Source: Nocardia arthritidis NBRC 100137 (GTDB lineage Bacteria > Actinomycetota > Actinomycetes > Mycobacteriales > Mycobacteriaceae). Taken from it: a stretch of DNA of 64,000 nucleotides. Every line of letters starts with the position of its first letter. Within the stretch, counting starts at the first letter, position 1. Shown one piece after another: positions 25,115 to 33,335 of the stretch. The position numbers and the translations under genes were made by a program. The notes beneath the pieces are model-generated. The model was given only the letters and a program-made list of their open reading frames with translations. It was not told the DNA's origin and searched no databases. Location: contig NZ_BDBB01000035.1 of assembly GCF_001612765.1 (NCBI RefSeq), positions 30,658 to 94,657 of the forward strand, in the 5' to 3' direction.

Positions 25115-25708
25115 GTGACCAGTGCCGAACCCGTCGCGCCCACCCGTCGCGAGCAACTGAAAGCGCAACGCAGGGCGCAACTGCTGGAAGCCGGAGCGCG
25201 GTTGATCGCCGATCGCGGCTTCCTCGGCATGCGCTTGGACGACCTGGGCGCCGCCGTGGGCATCAGCGGTCCCGCGGTCTACCGGCACTTCCCGAACAAG
25301 GAGGCGCTGCTGGTGGAGCTGCTGGTCGGGGTGAGCCAGCGCCTGCTCGACGGCGGCAAGGCGGTGGTGGCGGGCACGAACTCCGCCGAGCTGGCGCTCG
25401 CCGGACTGGTCGATCACCACCTGGACTTCGCGCTCGGCGAACCGGAGCTGATCCGCATCCAGGATCGAGACCTGGACAACGTGCCCGCCCCGGCCCGCAG
25501 GGAGATCCGCCGCACCCAGCGCCAGTACGTGGAGATCTGGGTGGGCGTGCTGCGCGAATTGCATCCGGAGCTACCCGAGGAGACGGCGCGGGTGCAGGCC
25601 CACGCCGTCTTCGGCCTGATCAACTCCACCCCGCACAGCGCGGGCGAGGCGACCGCCGCCCGGGCCCGGCCGGTGCTGCGCGGGATGGCGCTGACCGCGC
25701 TGGGCTGA
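25115..25708 (+). CDS. TetR family regulator of the leucine-degradation operon
   Basis: A 197-residue TetR protein with its HTH at residues ~15-62 (IADRGFLGMRLDDLGAAVGI, then AVYRHFPNKEALL) and a helical ligand-binding domain. It starts at GTG 25115 with GGAGAGGA upstream. It is divergent from accD1, in the position of M. tuberculosis Rv2506, and the intergenic region holds two identical-core inverted repeats. It most likely represses the leucine operon and itself, with an acyl-CoA intermediate as inducer; the ligand is inference. Confidence 0.9.
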   Translation: MTSAEPVAPTRREQLKAQRRAQLLEAGARLIADRGFLGMRLDDLGAAVGISGPAVYRHFPNKEALLVELLVGVSQRLLDGGKAVVAGTNSAELALAGLVDHHLDFALGEPELIRIQDRDLDNVPAPARREIRRTQRQYVEIWVGVLRELHPELPEETARVQAHAVFGLINSTPHSAGEATAARARPVLRGMALTALG

Positions 25709-25716
25709 GCGCGCCC

Positions 25717-26463
25717 TCATCGCGCGCTCCACCCGCCGTCCATCGTGTAGGCCGCGCCGGTGACCATGCTCGCCTCCGGCGAGGCCAGCCAGCCCACCAA
25801 TGACGCGACCTCCTCCGGCTCGACGAGGCGTTTGATCGCGCTCTCGGTGAGCAGGATCTTCTCCACCACCTCCTGCTCGGGCACGCCGTGCGCCCTGGCC
25901 TGGTCGGCGATCTGCTTGTCCACCAGCGGTGTCCGCACATAGCCCGGGTTGACGCAGTTGCTGGTCACGCCGTGCGGGCCGCCCTCCAGGGCGGTGACCT
26001 TCGACAGCCCCTCCAGCCCGTGTTTGGCCGTCACATAGGCGACCTTGTATTCGGAGGCGCGCAGGCCGTGCACCGAGGAGATGTTGACGATCCGTCCCCA
26101 GCCCTGCCGGTACATGTGCGGCAGCACCGCGCGCACCAGCAGGAACGGCGCCTCGACCATCAGCGTGAGCAAGTCGCGGAAACGCTGCGGCGCGAAGTCC
26201 TCGATCGGGCTGACGTGCTGCACCCCGGCGTTGTTCACCAGGATGTCGACGTCGAGTGCCAACTTCTCCAGCACCGCGACATCGAGCAGATCCACCGCCC
26301 ATGCCTTGCCGCCCAGTTCCCCGGCCACCGCCTTCGCGCCGACGTCGTCGACATCGGCCACCGTCACCGTCGCGCCGCGCGCTGCGAGCGCGCGGGCGCA
26401 GGCCGCGCCGATGCCGCTCGCGCCGCCGGTGACCAGGGCGCTGCGCCCCGCCAGATCGCTCAT
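25717..26463 (-). CDS. 3-hydroxybutyrate dehydrogenase (SDR family)
   Basis: A 248-residue short-chain dehydrogenase. It has the NAD-binding TGGASGIG (residues ~12-19), NNAG (~77-80), and the catalytic triad Ser130, Tyr143 and Lys147 (NISSVHG; AYVTAKHG). The stretches VHGLRASEYKVAYVTAKHG and CVNPGYVRTPLVDKQI are characteristic of D-3-hydroxybutyrate dehydrogenases, which oxidise 3-hydroxybutyrate to acetoacetate. Its start overlaps the transporter stop by 4 nt (ATGA), so the two are one operon. It converges on the TetR gene with only 8 bp between. Its product acetoacetate is the substrate of the synthetase at 16838-18778. Confidence 0.9.
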   Translation of the reverse strand: MSDLAGRSALVTGGASGIGAACARALAARGATVTVADVDDVGAKAVAGELGGKAWAVDLLDVAVLEKLALDVDILVNNAGVQHVSPIEDFAPQRFRDLLTLMVEAPFLLVRAVLPHMYRQGWGRIVNISSVHGLRASEYKVAYVTAKHGLEGLSKVTALEGGPHGVTSNCVNPGYVRTPLVDKQIADQARAHGVPEQEVVEKILLTESAIKRLVEPEEVASLVGWLASPEASMVTGAAYTMDGGWSAR

Positions 26464-27845
26464 CGCACGGTCACTTCGGTCCGCGCGCCGAGGGTCTCGG
26501 CGTCGGCGTGGTCGATGCTTTCCAAGGTCAGCCCCTTCGTCTCTCGTGCCGCGAGCACGGCGACCGCGCTCACCGCCGCGGCGCCCGCCAGGTACCAGGC
26601 GATCGGCACCGCGGAGTGGTAGGTGTTCAGCAGCCGCACGGCGATGATCGGCGCGAGCGAACCGGCCACGATCGAGGTCACCTGATAGCCCAGGGACACG
26701 CCGGAATAGCGCATCCGGGTGGGGAACATCTCGGCCATGATCGCGGGCTGCCCGGCGTACATGAAGGCGTGGAAGATCAGGCCGATGATGATGGCGGACA
26801 TGATGACCGCGTTGTGGCCGCTGTCCATCATCGGGAATGCGAAGAAGCCCCAGGTGCCGGCGGTCAGCGAGCCGACCAGGTAGACCGGTCGCCTGCCGAA
26901 GCGGTCGGACAGGTTGCCCACCAGGGGGATCGTCACGAAGTGCACGGCGTGCGCGGCGAGCAGCCACCACAGGATCACTTGGGTGTCGGCGTGCACCTCG
27001 ACCTTGAGATAGGTGATCGTGAACGTGACCACAAGGTAGTACATGACGTTCTCGCCGAAACGCAGACCCATCGCGGTGAGCACGCCGCGCGGGTAGCGGC
27101 GCAGCACCTCGACCACGCTCAGCGAGGTCGCCTCGAGCTGCTCGGCCTCCCGCTGCGCCGCGACGAAGATGGGCGCGTCGGTGATCTTCGTGCGGATGTA
27201 GTAGCCGATCAGCACGACCACCGCCGACAGCCAGAACGCCACCCGCCATCCCCAGCCGAGGAACGCCTCGTCCGACAGCGTGGAGGTCAGCACCAGCAGC
27301 ACCACCGTCGCCAGCAAGTTGCCCGCGGGCACGCCCGCCTGCGGCCAGCTCGCCCAGAATCCGCGGCTGCGGCTCGGGCTGTGTTCGGCGACCAGCAGCA
27401 CCGCGCCGCCCCACTCACCGCCGACCGCGAATCCCTGGATGAAGCGCAGGGCGACCAGCAGCGCGGGCGCCCAGTAGCCGATCTGTCCGAAGGTCGGCAG
27501 GCAGCCCATCAGGAAGGTCGCGCCGCCCACCAGCACCAGGCTGAATTGCAGCAGCTTCTTACGGCCGTACTTGTCGCCGAAGTGCCCGAAGACCACGCCG
27601 CCGAGCGGACGCGCCGCGAAGCCGACCGCGTAGGTCACGAACGCGGCCAGGATGGCGTCCAGTTCGCTGGTGTCCTTGGCGAAGAACACCTTGCTGAACA
27701 CCAGTGTGGCGGCGGTGCCGTAGAGGAAGAACTCGTACCACTCCACGATCGTGCCCGCCATCGACGCGGCCACCACGCGGCGCAAGCCGCCGGTCGTCGC
27801 GCCCGAATCCGCCGCCGCTGTCGCCGCGGCGCTGTGCTCCCTCAT
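26460..27845 (-). CDS. MFS transporter, metabolite:H+ symporter (MHS) type
   Basis: A 461-residue inner-membrane transporter with about 12 hydrophobic segments. The MHS subfamily signature is clear: VVAASMAGTIVEWYEFFLYG at the N-terminus, FGHFGDKYGRKKLL (loop 2-3 motif), FIQGFAVGGEWGGAVLLVAE, and NLSDRFGRRPVYLVG after helix 7. Family members import shikimate, dicarboxylates, proline or betaine. Here the coupled 3-hydroxybutyrate dehydrogenase suggests a hydroxy- or keto-acid substrate such as 3-hydroxybutyrate. The start at 27845 has GAAGGAGAAG upstream. It is divergent from a LysR gene. Confidence 0.92.
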   Translation of the reverse strand: MREHSAAATAAADSGATTGGLRRVVAASMAGTIVEWYEFFLYGTAATLVFSKVFFAKDTSELDAILAAFVTYAVGFAARPLGGVVFGHFGDKYGRKKLLQFSLVLVGGATFLMGCLPTFGQIGYWAPALLVALRFIQGFAVGGEWGGAVLLVAEHSPSRSRGFWASWPQAGVPAGNLLATVVLLVLTSTLSDEAFLGWGWRVAFWLSAVVVLIGYYIRTKITDAPIFVAAQREAEQLEATSLSVVEVLRRYPRGVLTAMGLRFGENVMYYLVVTFTITYLKVEVHADTQVILWWLLAAHAVHFVTIPLVGNLSDRFGRRPVYLVGSLTAGTWGFFAFPMMDSGHNAVIMSAIIIGLIFHAFMYAGQPAIMAEMFPTRMRYSGVSLGYQVTSIVAGSLAPIIAVRLLNTYHSAVPIAWYLAGAAAVSAVAVLAARETKGLTLESIDHADAETLGARTEVTVR

Positions 27846-27911
27846 CGCACTTCTCCTTCGTGCCCGGGGCCACACTTCGTTCTCGATGTGACGGCTCCCA
27901 CAATGCTTGGC

Positions 27912-27930
27912 TGCACCGAGTATTAGTGCA
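27912..27930. promoter_or_regulatory. LysR-type operator, TGCA-N11-TGCA
   Basis: CTGCAC (27911-27916) and GTGCAG (27926-27931) form a perfect inverted repeat with a 9-nt spacer. Read as a LysR box it is TGCA-N11-TGCA, fitting the T-N11-A rule. It lies between the divergent transporter and LysR genes. Further TGCA half-sites occur at 27958, 27971 and 27979, just before the LysR start. Confidence 0.6.
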
Positions 27931-27985
27931 GACGAATCGCGCCGCAATGACCATTTGTGCAGTGCCTCTCTGCAAAGATGCAGAT

Positions 27986-28903
27986 ATGCGCCCGGCGTCG
28001 CCTGGTCGTCCCAGTGCCGACGACCTCCTCGTACTCCTGGCTGTGGGGCGGTCGGGCCGATTCGTCACGGCCGCCGAAGAACTCGGCATCAACCACACCA
28101 CCATCTCCCGGCGCATCGCCACGCTGGAGCAGACGCTCGGCGGCCGAGTGCTCACCAGGGTCACCGGTGGCTGGGAACTGACCGATCTCGGCAGGGCGGC
28201 CCTCGCCGCGGCCGAGGCGGTGGAGTCGGCGGTGAAATCGCTGGCCGCGGACGCCGGCGGCAACCGGGTACTGGAGGGCGTGGTCCGGATCTCGGCGACC
28301 GACGGCTTCAGCGCCTACATCGCCGCGCCCGCCGCCGCGGAGGTGCAGCGGCGGCATCCGAAGATCTCGGTCGAGATCGTGGCGACCACGCGGCGCGCGT
28401 CGCAACAGCGTTCGGGCCTGGACCTCGAGATAGTCGTGGGGGAGCCGCAGGTGCACCGCGCCACCGCCACGCATCTGGCCGACTACTGCCTCGGTCTGTA
28501 CGGCTCCCACGAATACCTGCGCGAACACGGCGCGCCCGCCACGATCGATGACCTGGCGCGGTATCCGCTGGTGTACTTCATCGATTCCATGCTGCAAGTC
28601 GACGATCTCGACCTGGCCTCCAGCTTCGTACCCGCGATGCGCGAATCGGTCACCTCCACCAACGTTTTCGTGCACGTGGAGGCCACCCGAGCCTCCGCCG
28701 GTCTGGGCCTGCTGCCCTGCTTCATGGCCGACCGCCACGCGGATCTCGTTCGCGTCCTCGCCGATTCGGTGACCGTCACGCTCGGCTACTGGCTCGTCGC
28801 CCGCATCGAAACCCTCCGCCGCCCCGAAGTGGCCGCCGTCGTCACGGCGATCCGCGCCATGGTGGCCGACCAGCGCGACACCCTGCTCGGCCGACTGCGC
28901 TGA
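27986..28903 (+). CDS. LysR family transcriptional regulator
   Basis: A 305-residue LysR protein with an N-terminal winged HTH (AVGRSGRFVTAAEELGINHT, then ISRRIATLEQTLGGRV) and a substrate-binding domain from about residue 90 (VRISATDGFSAYIAAPAA). The ATG at 27986 gives a normal distance to the HTH and leaves the TGCA repeats outside the gene; an in-frame ATG at 27947 is the alternative. It is divergent from the transporter/3-hydroxybutyrate dehydrogenase operon and is the likely activator of that pair. Confidence 0.9.
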   Translation: MRPASPGRPSADDLLVLLAVGRSGRFVTAAEELGINHTTISRRIATLEQTLGGRVLTRVTGGWELTDLGRAALAAAEAVESAVKSLAADAGGNRVLEGVVRISATDGFSAYIAAPAAAEVQRRHPKISVEIVATTRRASQQRSGLDLEIVVGEPQVHRATATHLADYCLGLYGSHEYLREHGAPATIDDLARYPLVYFIDSMLQVDDLDLASSFVPAMRESVTSTNVFVHVEATRASAGLGLLPCFMADRHADLVRVLADSVTVTLGYWLVARIETLRRPEVAAVVTAIRAMVADQRDTLLGRLR

Positions 28904-28990
28904 GGCTCGCGGTGCGCAGCCATCGGAAGCGCTCGGCGTCGTCGCCGGGTGCGCGGTCGGCGGCTACGCGAACGGGGCCACCCCCGTGGT

Positions 28991-29014
28991 GGCTCGGCAT
29001 CCCGAAGCCGAGCC
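28991..29014. terminator. Hairpin between convergent LysR and methyltransferase genes
   Basis: GGCTCGGC (28991-28998) and GCCGAGCC (29007-29014) are perfect 8-bp arms with an 8-nt loop. The left arm can alternatively pair over 10 bp (GCTCGGCATC, 28992-29001) with GATGCCGAGC (29034-29043). It lies in the 147-bp space between gene ends at 28903 and 29051 and is probably a bidirectional terminator. Confidence 0.6.
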
Positions 29015-29050
29015 GCGAGCCGCTTCGCGCTTCGATGCCGAGCGCGGTCG

Positions 29051-29878
29051 TCAGAGAGTGCTGGCGCGCGCGGCGGTCACCGCCAGGGTGGTGTAGTCCA
29101 TCGTGAAGGATCCGCCCAGAGAGTCGATGGCGTTGCCGACCGCGTCCAGTATCTCGGCCAGCTGATCAGCGGGCAGTCGGGTGAGGCCACCTGTGGTGGG
29201 GAGCAGTTCCAGCCATTGGTCGCGCGTATAGGATTGCTGCCAGTCGAATCGCCACCGTTCGGGATCTCCGAATTGTCCGGTCTCGCGAATCTGGTCGGCG
29301 AATTTCTCGTATCCCGCTTGGTAGGCCCCGAGGGGACGCCGAGCCGGTTGGCCGCTGAACGGGGAGTCCGGCGCCACCCGCCGGTAGGCTGCGGCGAACG
29401 GTTCCGCCACCTCGGCGGGTGGCTCGTACACGTGACCGAAGATCGCCAGCCGTCCCCCTGGACGCAGTACGCCTGCCGCCTTCGCGGCGCCGGTGACCGG
29501 GTCCACCCAATGCCACGACTGAGCGGCGACGACCGCGTCGAACTTCCGGTCACCCGGCTGCCACGCCTCGAAGGTGGCCACCTCCACTCGCAGCCCGCGG
29601 GCTCGCGCGAAGTCGGCCATCCGCCTATCGGGTTCCACGCCGAGCACCGTGCACCCTGCGGCCTGGAACTGGCGAGCGGCGATGCCGGTACCGCAGCCCA
29701 CGTCGAGCACGTCGGCCCCCGGAGTCTCGGCGATGATCCGCGCCACCAATGCGGCGGGGTAGCCGGGTCGGGCCTGGTCGTAGCGCTGTGTGTCCACGCC
29801 GAACGACACGGCCATCTGCTGGAACCGCCCCGACTGCGCTGGGGGCGGTGCTGGTTGCTCCTGCGGCATTGTGGGCAT
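29051..29878 (-). CDS. Class I SAM-dependent methyltransferase
   Basis: A 275-residue methyltransferase. The SAM-binding motif is VLDVGCGTGIAARQF, followed by GVEPDRRMADFAR (acidic loop), FDAVVAAQSWHWVD and LRPGGRLAIFGH. The AQSWHW stretch is typical of the small-molecule methyltransferase group of the UbiE/Methyltransf_11 type. The substrate is unknown. No ribosome binding site is seen at the ATG 29878, where the transcript may be leaderless. An operator-like repeat covers this start codon. It is divergent from a TetR gene and is presumably repressed by it. Confidence 0.88.
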   Translation of the reverse strand: MPTMPQEQPAPPPAQSGRFQQMAVSFGVDTQRYDQARPGYPAALVARIIAETPGADVLDVGCGTGIAARQFQAAGCTVLGVEPDRRMADFARARGLRVEVATFEAWQPGDRKFDAVVAAQSWHWVDPVTGAAKAAGVLRPGGRLAIFGHVYEPPAEVAEPFAAAYRRVAPDSPFSGQPARRPLGAYQAGYEKFADQIRETGQFGDPERWRFDWQQSYTRDQWLELLPTTGGLTRLPADQLAEILDAVGNAIDSLGGSFTMDYTTLAVTAARASTL

Positions 29879-29906
29879 GCGCCCACTTTAGTGGGCGAAT
29901 GCCCAC
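29871..29906. promoter_or_regulatory. Doublet operator GTGGGC-N4-GCCCAC (two copies)
   Basis: Copy 1 is GTGGGC-N4-GCCCAC at 29871-29886, overlapping the methyltransferase start codon. Copy 2 is at 29891-29906, and its arms extend to 7 bp (AGTGGGC/GCCCACT). Centres are 20 bp apart, about two helical turns. The divergent TetR protein at 29950 is the likely ligand. Confidence 0.75.
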
Positions 29907-29949
29907 TGCGCAATAATGCCGCTGGATCGACGCACGAAAGGATCTGTGA

Positions 29950-30552
29950 GTGCCGACTGGGATGCACCTTCGCGACGCGCGGCAGCAACTGTTCGACGCT
30001 GCCGAGCGCGTGCTGCTGCGCGACGGGCCGAACGGGCTGACCAGCCGGGCTGTCACCGACGAGGCGGGCTGCGCCAAAGGCGTTCTGCACCGGCACTTCA
30101 CCGACTTCGACACCTTCCTCGCCGATCTCGTGCTCGATCGCGCCGCGCGGCTCGAAGCGCAGGCCGGTGCGCTACGCGCCTCCGCCGGCTCCGGCACGGT
30201 GGCCGCCAATCTGACCAGTGCTCTGACCATTCTGTTCGGCCCCGTGCCGCTGGCGATCATCCCGCTCATCACCTTCCGTGACGAACTGCGCGCCCGACTG
30301 CGGCAAGCCAGGCCCGGCGGCGGCATGGCGATCCTCGCCGAGGCGACCACCGCGATCTCCGCCTATCTGGCCGACGAGCGTGAACTGGGACGCATCGCAC
30401 CCGACGCGGACATCGACTCGCTCACCCTCTCCCTGGTCGGTGGCGCGCACCTGTTGTTCACCGACCGCGACCCCGGCCCGCCGACTACCTCGGCAGTCGA
30501 AAAGTTCGTCGCAGCGGTCATCTCCGACGTCGTGCGACGACGACCGGCCTGA
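29950..30552 (+). CDS. TetR family transcriptional regulator
   Basis: A 200-residue TetR protein with its HTH at residues ~10-58 (LLRDGPNGLTSRAVTDEAGC, then GVLHRHFTDFDTFLADLV). It starts at GTG 29950 with AAAGGA upstream. The C-terminal region is helical, with no recognised ligand. Divergent transcription from the methyltransferase and the shared doublet operator (29871-29906) make it the probable repressor of both genes. Confidence 0.9.
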   Translation: MPTGMHLRDARQQLFDAAERVLLRDGPNGLTSRAVTDEAGCAKGVLHRHFTDFDTFLADLVLDRAARLEAQAGALRASAGSGTVAANLTSALTILFGPVPLAIIPLITFRDELRARLRQARPGGGMAILAEATTAISAYLADERELGRIAPDADIDSLTLSLVGGAHLLFTDRDPGPPTTSAVEKFVAAVISDVVRRRPA

Positions 30553-30674
30553 GACCTACCAGCGTCGAGAGCGGGGGGCGAAAGCTTGCCGCCGTCACCT
30601 CGATGTCAGGTGTCGGCGTGGTCGGAGCCGAGGACCCGCTCAGGGCCGGCGCTGTGAGCTGCGGACGGTGGCTG

Positions 30675-30689
30675 CAACGCCGGGCGTTG
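30675..30689. terminator. Hairpin between convergent TetR and XRE genes
   Basis: CAACGC and GCGTTG are perfect 6-bp arms around CGG, between the gene ends at 30552 and 30709. No T-tract. Confidence 0.4.
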
Positions 30690-30708
30690 AACGGTTCGGG
30701 TCGACGGG

Positions 30709-32025
30709 TCATGCGGTGCGGGCGAGGGCGTCGAATCGAAGTCGGAAGTGTTCGGCGTCGTCGCCTCGCGTGTGGGCGGCGGCTACCCGGATCGGGCGTA
30801 GTTCGGTCAGGAGGCGGGGGGAGTTGACCGGGCCTTCCAGCAGGGTGAGGGCGGTATGGGCTTCGGTGATTGCCGAGGTGGTGTCGCCCAGTCCGGCGAG
30901 GGCTGCGGCGTAATAGGTGCGGTACGAAGCTTCGTCACGCGGGAAACAGCTCTCGTGGGCGACGCTCTCCCGGTACAGCCCGGCCGCTCGCGCGTGGTGT
31001 CCGAGCATGCGCAGTCCGCGCGCCTCGTGAGCGCGCAGCTCGGCCTCATTGACGTGCGCCAACCACGCGGGGTCGTCCGGGCTGTCGAGACCGCGATCGG
31101 CTTCGCGCCAGACTCGTGCCATCGCGCGGTCGAATTCCTGTTCGTCCCCGACGGCCGCGTACGCGGTTGCCTCCTCAGCGGCTTTCAGGGCGTTCATGCG
31201 AGCCGACGGTATGTTGCTGGCGAGTTCGGTCGAGCGCCGGGCGAGGCGTACGGGCTCGGCGAACGAGGCAGGGGAGTAGGCGGCCAGATTCGCGAGGTCT
31301 CCGAGGGCGGCGGCCAACAGGGCGTTGTCGCCGCACTGTTCGGCAAGCAGAACCGATTCCGTCAGGTGCCGCCGAGCAGTGCCCGGCTGATTACAGTCGC
31401 GAGCCAGCCAGGCGACGGTATTCGACAGCCATCCCGTGGCACTCAGTAATTGGGCACCTGTGCGGTGGCCGTATGACTTGGAGTCGAGTAACCGCCGCAC
31501 GGAAGCGTATTGCCGCGATGCGTAGTCGAAGGCCCCGCCGCCTCCGTGATGGTTGTCGTGCTCCCACAGCCGTTGTGTGAGCACACGGATATAAGTGACA
31601 TGGCCGGTGCCGACTCGGATCGGTTCAGCCGCCCCGGTCGCCGGCATGGAGGCACCCGCCACTGCCGTAATCGTCGCTGCCAGGCCGAATTGTCTGCGGT
31701 CCACGTCATCGACTCCTTCGCCGCCCCTGTAGTCGATGGTCCCCGGATCGGGTGTCGCGAGCAAGAGCGGCAGCAGCGCGGAGCGGGGGATACCCAGTGC
31801 GTCGGCGGCGCGGGTTAATTCGCGGATGTCGAAGATGGTCCCCACTTCTCCGCGTTCCACCCGGCCCGCGTGGGTGCGGTCCCAGTGCAGGAGGGCGCCG
31901 AAGTCGGCTTGGGAGAGTCCCATTTCCTTGCGGACTAGGGCGAGGGCTTGTCCGGGCTGCCCTTCGGCGAGCAACTCGCGGAATCTCGGCGTTGTCCACG
32001 CGCCGTCCATCTCGTGGTCGATCAT
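30709..32025 (-). CDS. XRE-type HTH regulator with TPR-like C-terminal region (second copy of this type in window)
   Basis: A 438-residue protein. An XRE HTH lies at residues ~27-60 (VRKEMGLSQADFGALLHWDR, then HAGRVERGE). The long helical region resembles TPR arrays (for example GTARRHLTESVLLAEQCGDN). It is similar in layout to the regulator at 3568-4914 but not a close copy. Residues ~105-120 (FGLAATITAVAGASMPATG) look hydrophobic, as often seen in this actinobacterial family. The start at 32025 is chosen because the upstream extension to 32052 has no better site. It is divergent from the small resolvase-N-like gene at 32285. Confidence 0.85.
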   Translation of the reverse strand: MIDHEMDGAWTTPRFRELLAEGQPGQALALVRKEMGLSQADFGALLHWDRTHAGRVERGEVGTIFDIRELTRAADALGIPRSALLPLLLATPDPGTIDYRGGEGVDDVDRRQFGLAATITAVAGASMPATGAAEPIRVGTGHVTYIRVLTQRLWEHDNHHGGGGAFDYASRQYASVRRLLDSKSYGHRTGAQLLSATGWLSNTVAWLARDCNQPGTARRHLTESVLLAEQCGDNALLAAALGDLANLAAYSPASFAEPVRLARRSTELASNIPSARMNALKAAEEATAYAAVGDEQEFDRAMARVWREADRGLDSPDDPAWLAHVNEAELRAHEARGLRMLGHHARAAGLYRESVAHESCFPRDEASYRTYYAAALAGLGDTTSAITEAHTALTLLEGPVNSPRLLTELRPIRVAAAHTRGDDAEHFRLRFDALARTA

Positions 32026-32284
32026 TTCCGGCCCCCTGTTCCCGAAATGCACTGTGATGAGCGAACTTTAAGCACAAGTTCCCAGGTAGGGAGGGGCAAC
32101 GGCAGATATCGCACACCTGGCCTCGCGCGCTTGACAGCGTCGCGGTGCGCTCTGCGTTCCTCGAGGCTCTAGGGGCGCGCGCCGCCGGGGCGATGTCGTG
32201 TCGGCACGACACTCCGGACGCGGTGAGCCGCGAAGGTGGCGAAAGCCCCCGGTGGCGGGCGCTCCCATCGAACGAGAGGTGATC

Positions 32285-32581
32285 ATGAAGCCGAAGGTGG
32301 TCGGATACCTGCGCCGCGACATCTCCGGGCTGCGCGCTCGCAGGCACGAAATGGAGATCCGCGCGCTGGCGAAGTCATCGGGTTTCGATCTGGCGCGAAC
32401 GTTGGTCGCCGGACCGACCGCGCCCGCCTCGCTCGCGGCGCTGCTCACCGTGGTGCGTCGCGTCGGCGCGGTCGCGGTGCTCACTCCGACGCTGAACCAT
32501 GTGGAATTCCGTGCGGACGAGATCATGGCGGTGTGCGCGCTGATCGCCCTCGATTCTGGGCATCGTCCACCGCAGTCCTGA
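32285..32581 (+). CDS. Small protein resembling the N-terminal part of serine recombinases
   Basis: A 98-residue protein (KVVGYLRRDISGLRARRHE, then IRALAKSSGFDLARTLV). The GYLRR-x(8)-E-x2-IRALA pattern with a following VGAVAVLTPTLNHV strand resembles a resolvase N-terminal fold, but the catalytic serine is missing and there is no DNA-binding tail. So it is not a functional recombinase. Similar short proteins occur in Streptomyces and Nocardia next to regulators. The start has GAGAGGTGATC before the ATG. Divergent from the XRE regulator. Confidence 0.65.
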   Translation: MKPKVVGYLRRDISGLRARRHEMEIRALAKSSGFDLARTLVAGPTAPASLAALLTVVRRVGAVAVLTPTLNHVEFRADEIMAVCALIALDSGHRPPQS

Positions 32582-32737
32582 TTCCCTTGCCGACGATCGA
32601 CGTGACATCCGGTGTTTCCGCCCTTCTCGATCGGGCAACAATGGACAGCGGGTCGTCGGACGGTCCACGCCCGCGACACATGAGATCAATTGCCCGGCAG
32701 AAAAACTGCGCAGGGAAACGCGTGCAAGGAGAAATGA

Positions 32738-33010
32738 GTGCGATCCATCGAAGCAGGAGTCCTCGTCACGGCACTGGCCGCCGGTGCCGTGATAGGAGCG
32801 AGTTCAGCGCATGCCGAGGAGACCCTGCCCGGTGCGCCGAAGGACGAGATCATCTCGGTCGACATCAACTTGCTGGGCTGCTCGCTCGGCGCCGGACTCG
32901 GCGTCGACCTCCTGCTTGCCCTTACCGCGGGGAACGGTTCCAGCACCACGATCGGCTCCGGCTTGGCGACCCGCCTGCGCGCCGCAGGCTGCCTTCCCTG
33001 GCAGCGCTGA
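32738..33010 (+). CDS. Small secreted protein
   Basis: A 90-residue protein with a classic signal peptide: a hydrophobic core after MRSIEAG (VLVTALAAGAVIGASS) and a likely cleavage site after AHA. The mature part of ~65 residues has two cysteines and a glycine/leucine-rich segment (LLGCSLGAGLGVDLLLALTA). No family is recognised. It begins at GTG 32738 with AAGGAG 6 nt upstream. It stands alone, facing the same way as the kinase-like operon downstream. Confidence 0.65.
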   Translation: MRSIEAGVLVTALAAGAVIGASSAHAEETLPGAPKDEIISVDINLLGCSLGAGLGVDLLLALTAGNGSSTTIGSGLATRLRAAGCLPWQR

Positions 33011-33335
33011 TCCGCGCGGGGCGTCGACCGGCCGCTGCGTGACGGCCGGTTGGGAAGGCTCCTGGGATAGCGGTATCGGGTGGTGGGATCGCCGTGCCGT
33101 CGAGTCCGTCGACGTCGCATTCGACGGCCCAGCACCACCCCCCCGAACCCATCGAGTCACCTCGAGCTGGGATCGCGATGTCTCTGGAGGCGTGCTTGTG
33201 AGACCTTGCCGCGAGAAACCGACCGTCCAGTAGTAAATTTCCTCATCGGACGTCGACATTCCGATCCGGGAGCTTTCGCCGGTCGGATGTCGGACCGCTG
33301 CCGGAGCGGTTCGTCGCAGGTGAAGGTGAGGGTTC
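33011..33335. other. Intergenic region upstream of the kinase-like operon
   Basis: 325 bp with no gene supported by a ribosome binding site. A short AT-richer stretch at about 33226-33250 (around AGTAGTAAATTTCC) is the only promoter-like part, about 85-110 bp upstream of the 33336 start. Nothing else of note. Confidence 0.4.

Noticed and set aside
32285..32581. Serine recombinase / mobile element
   Set aside because: Only a short N-terminal-like fold without the catalytic serine or DNA-binding domain, and no inverted repeats or other mobility genes around it.
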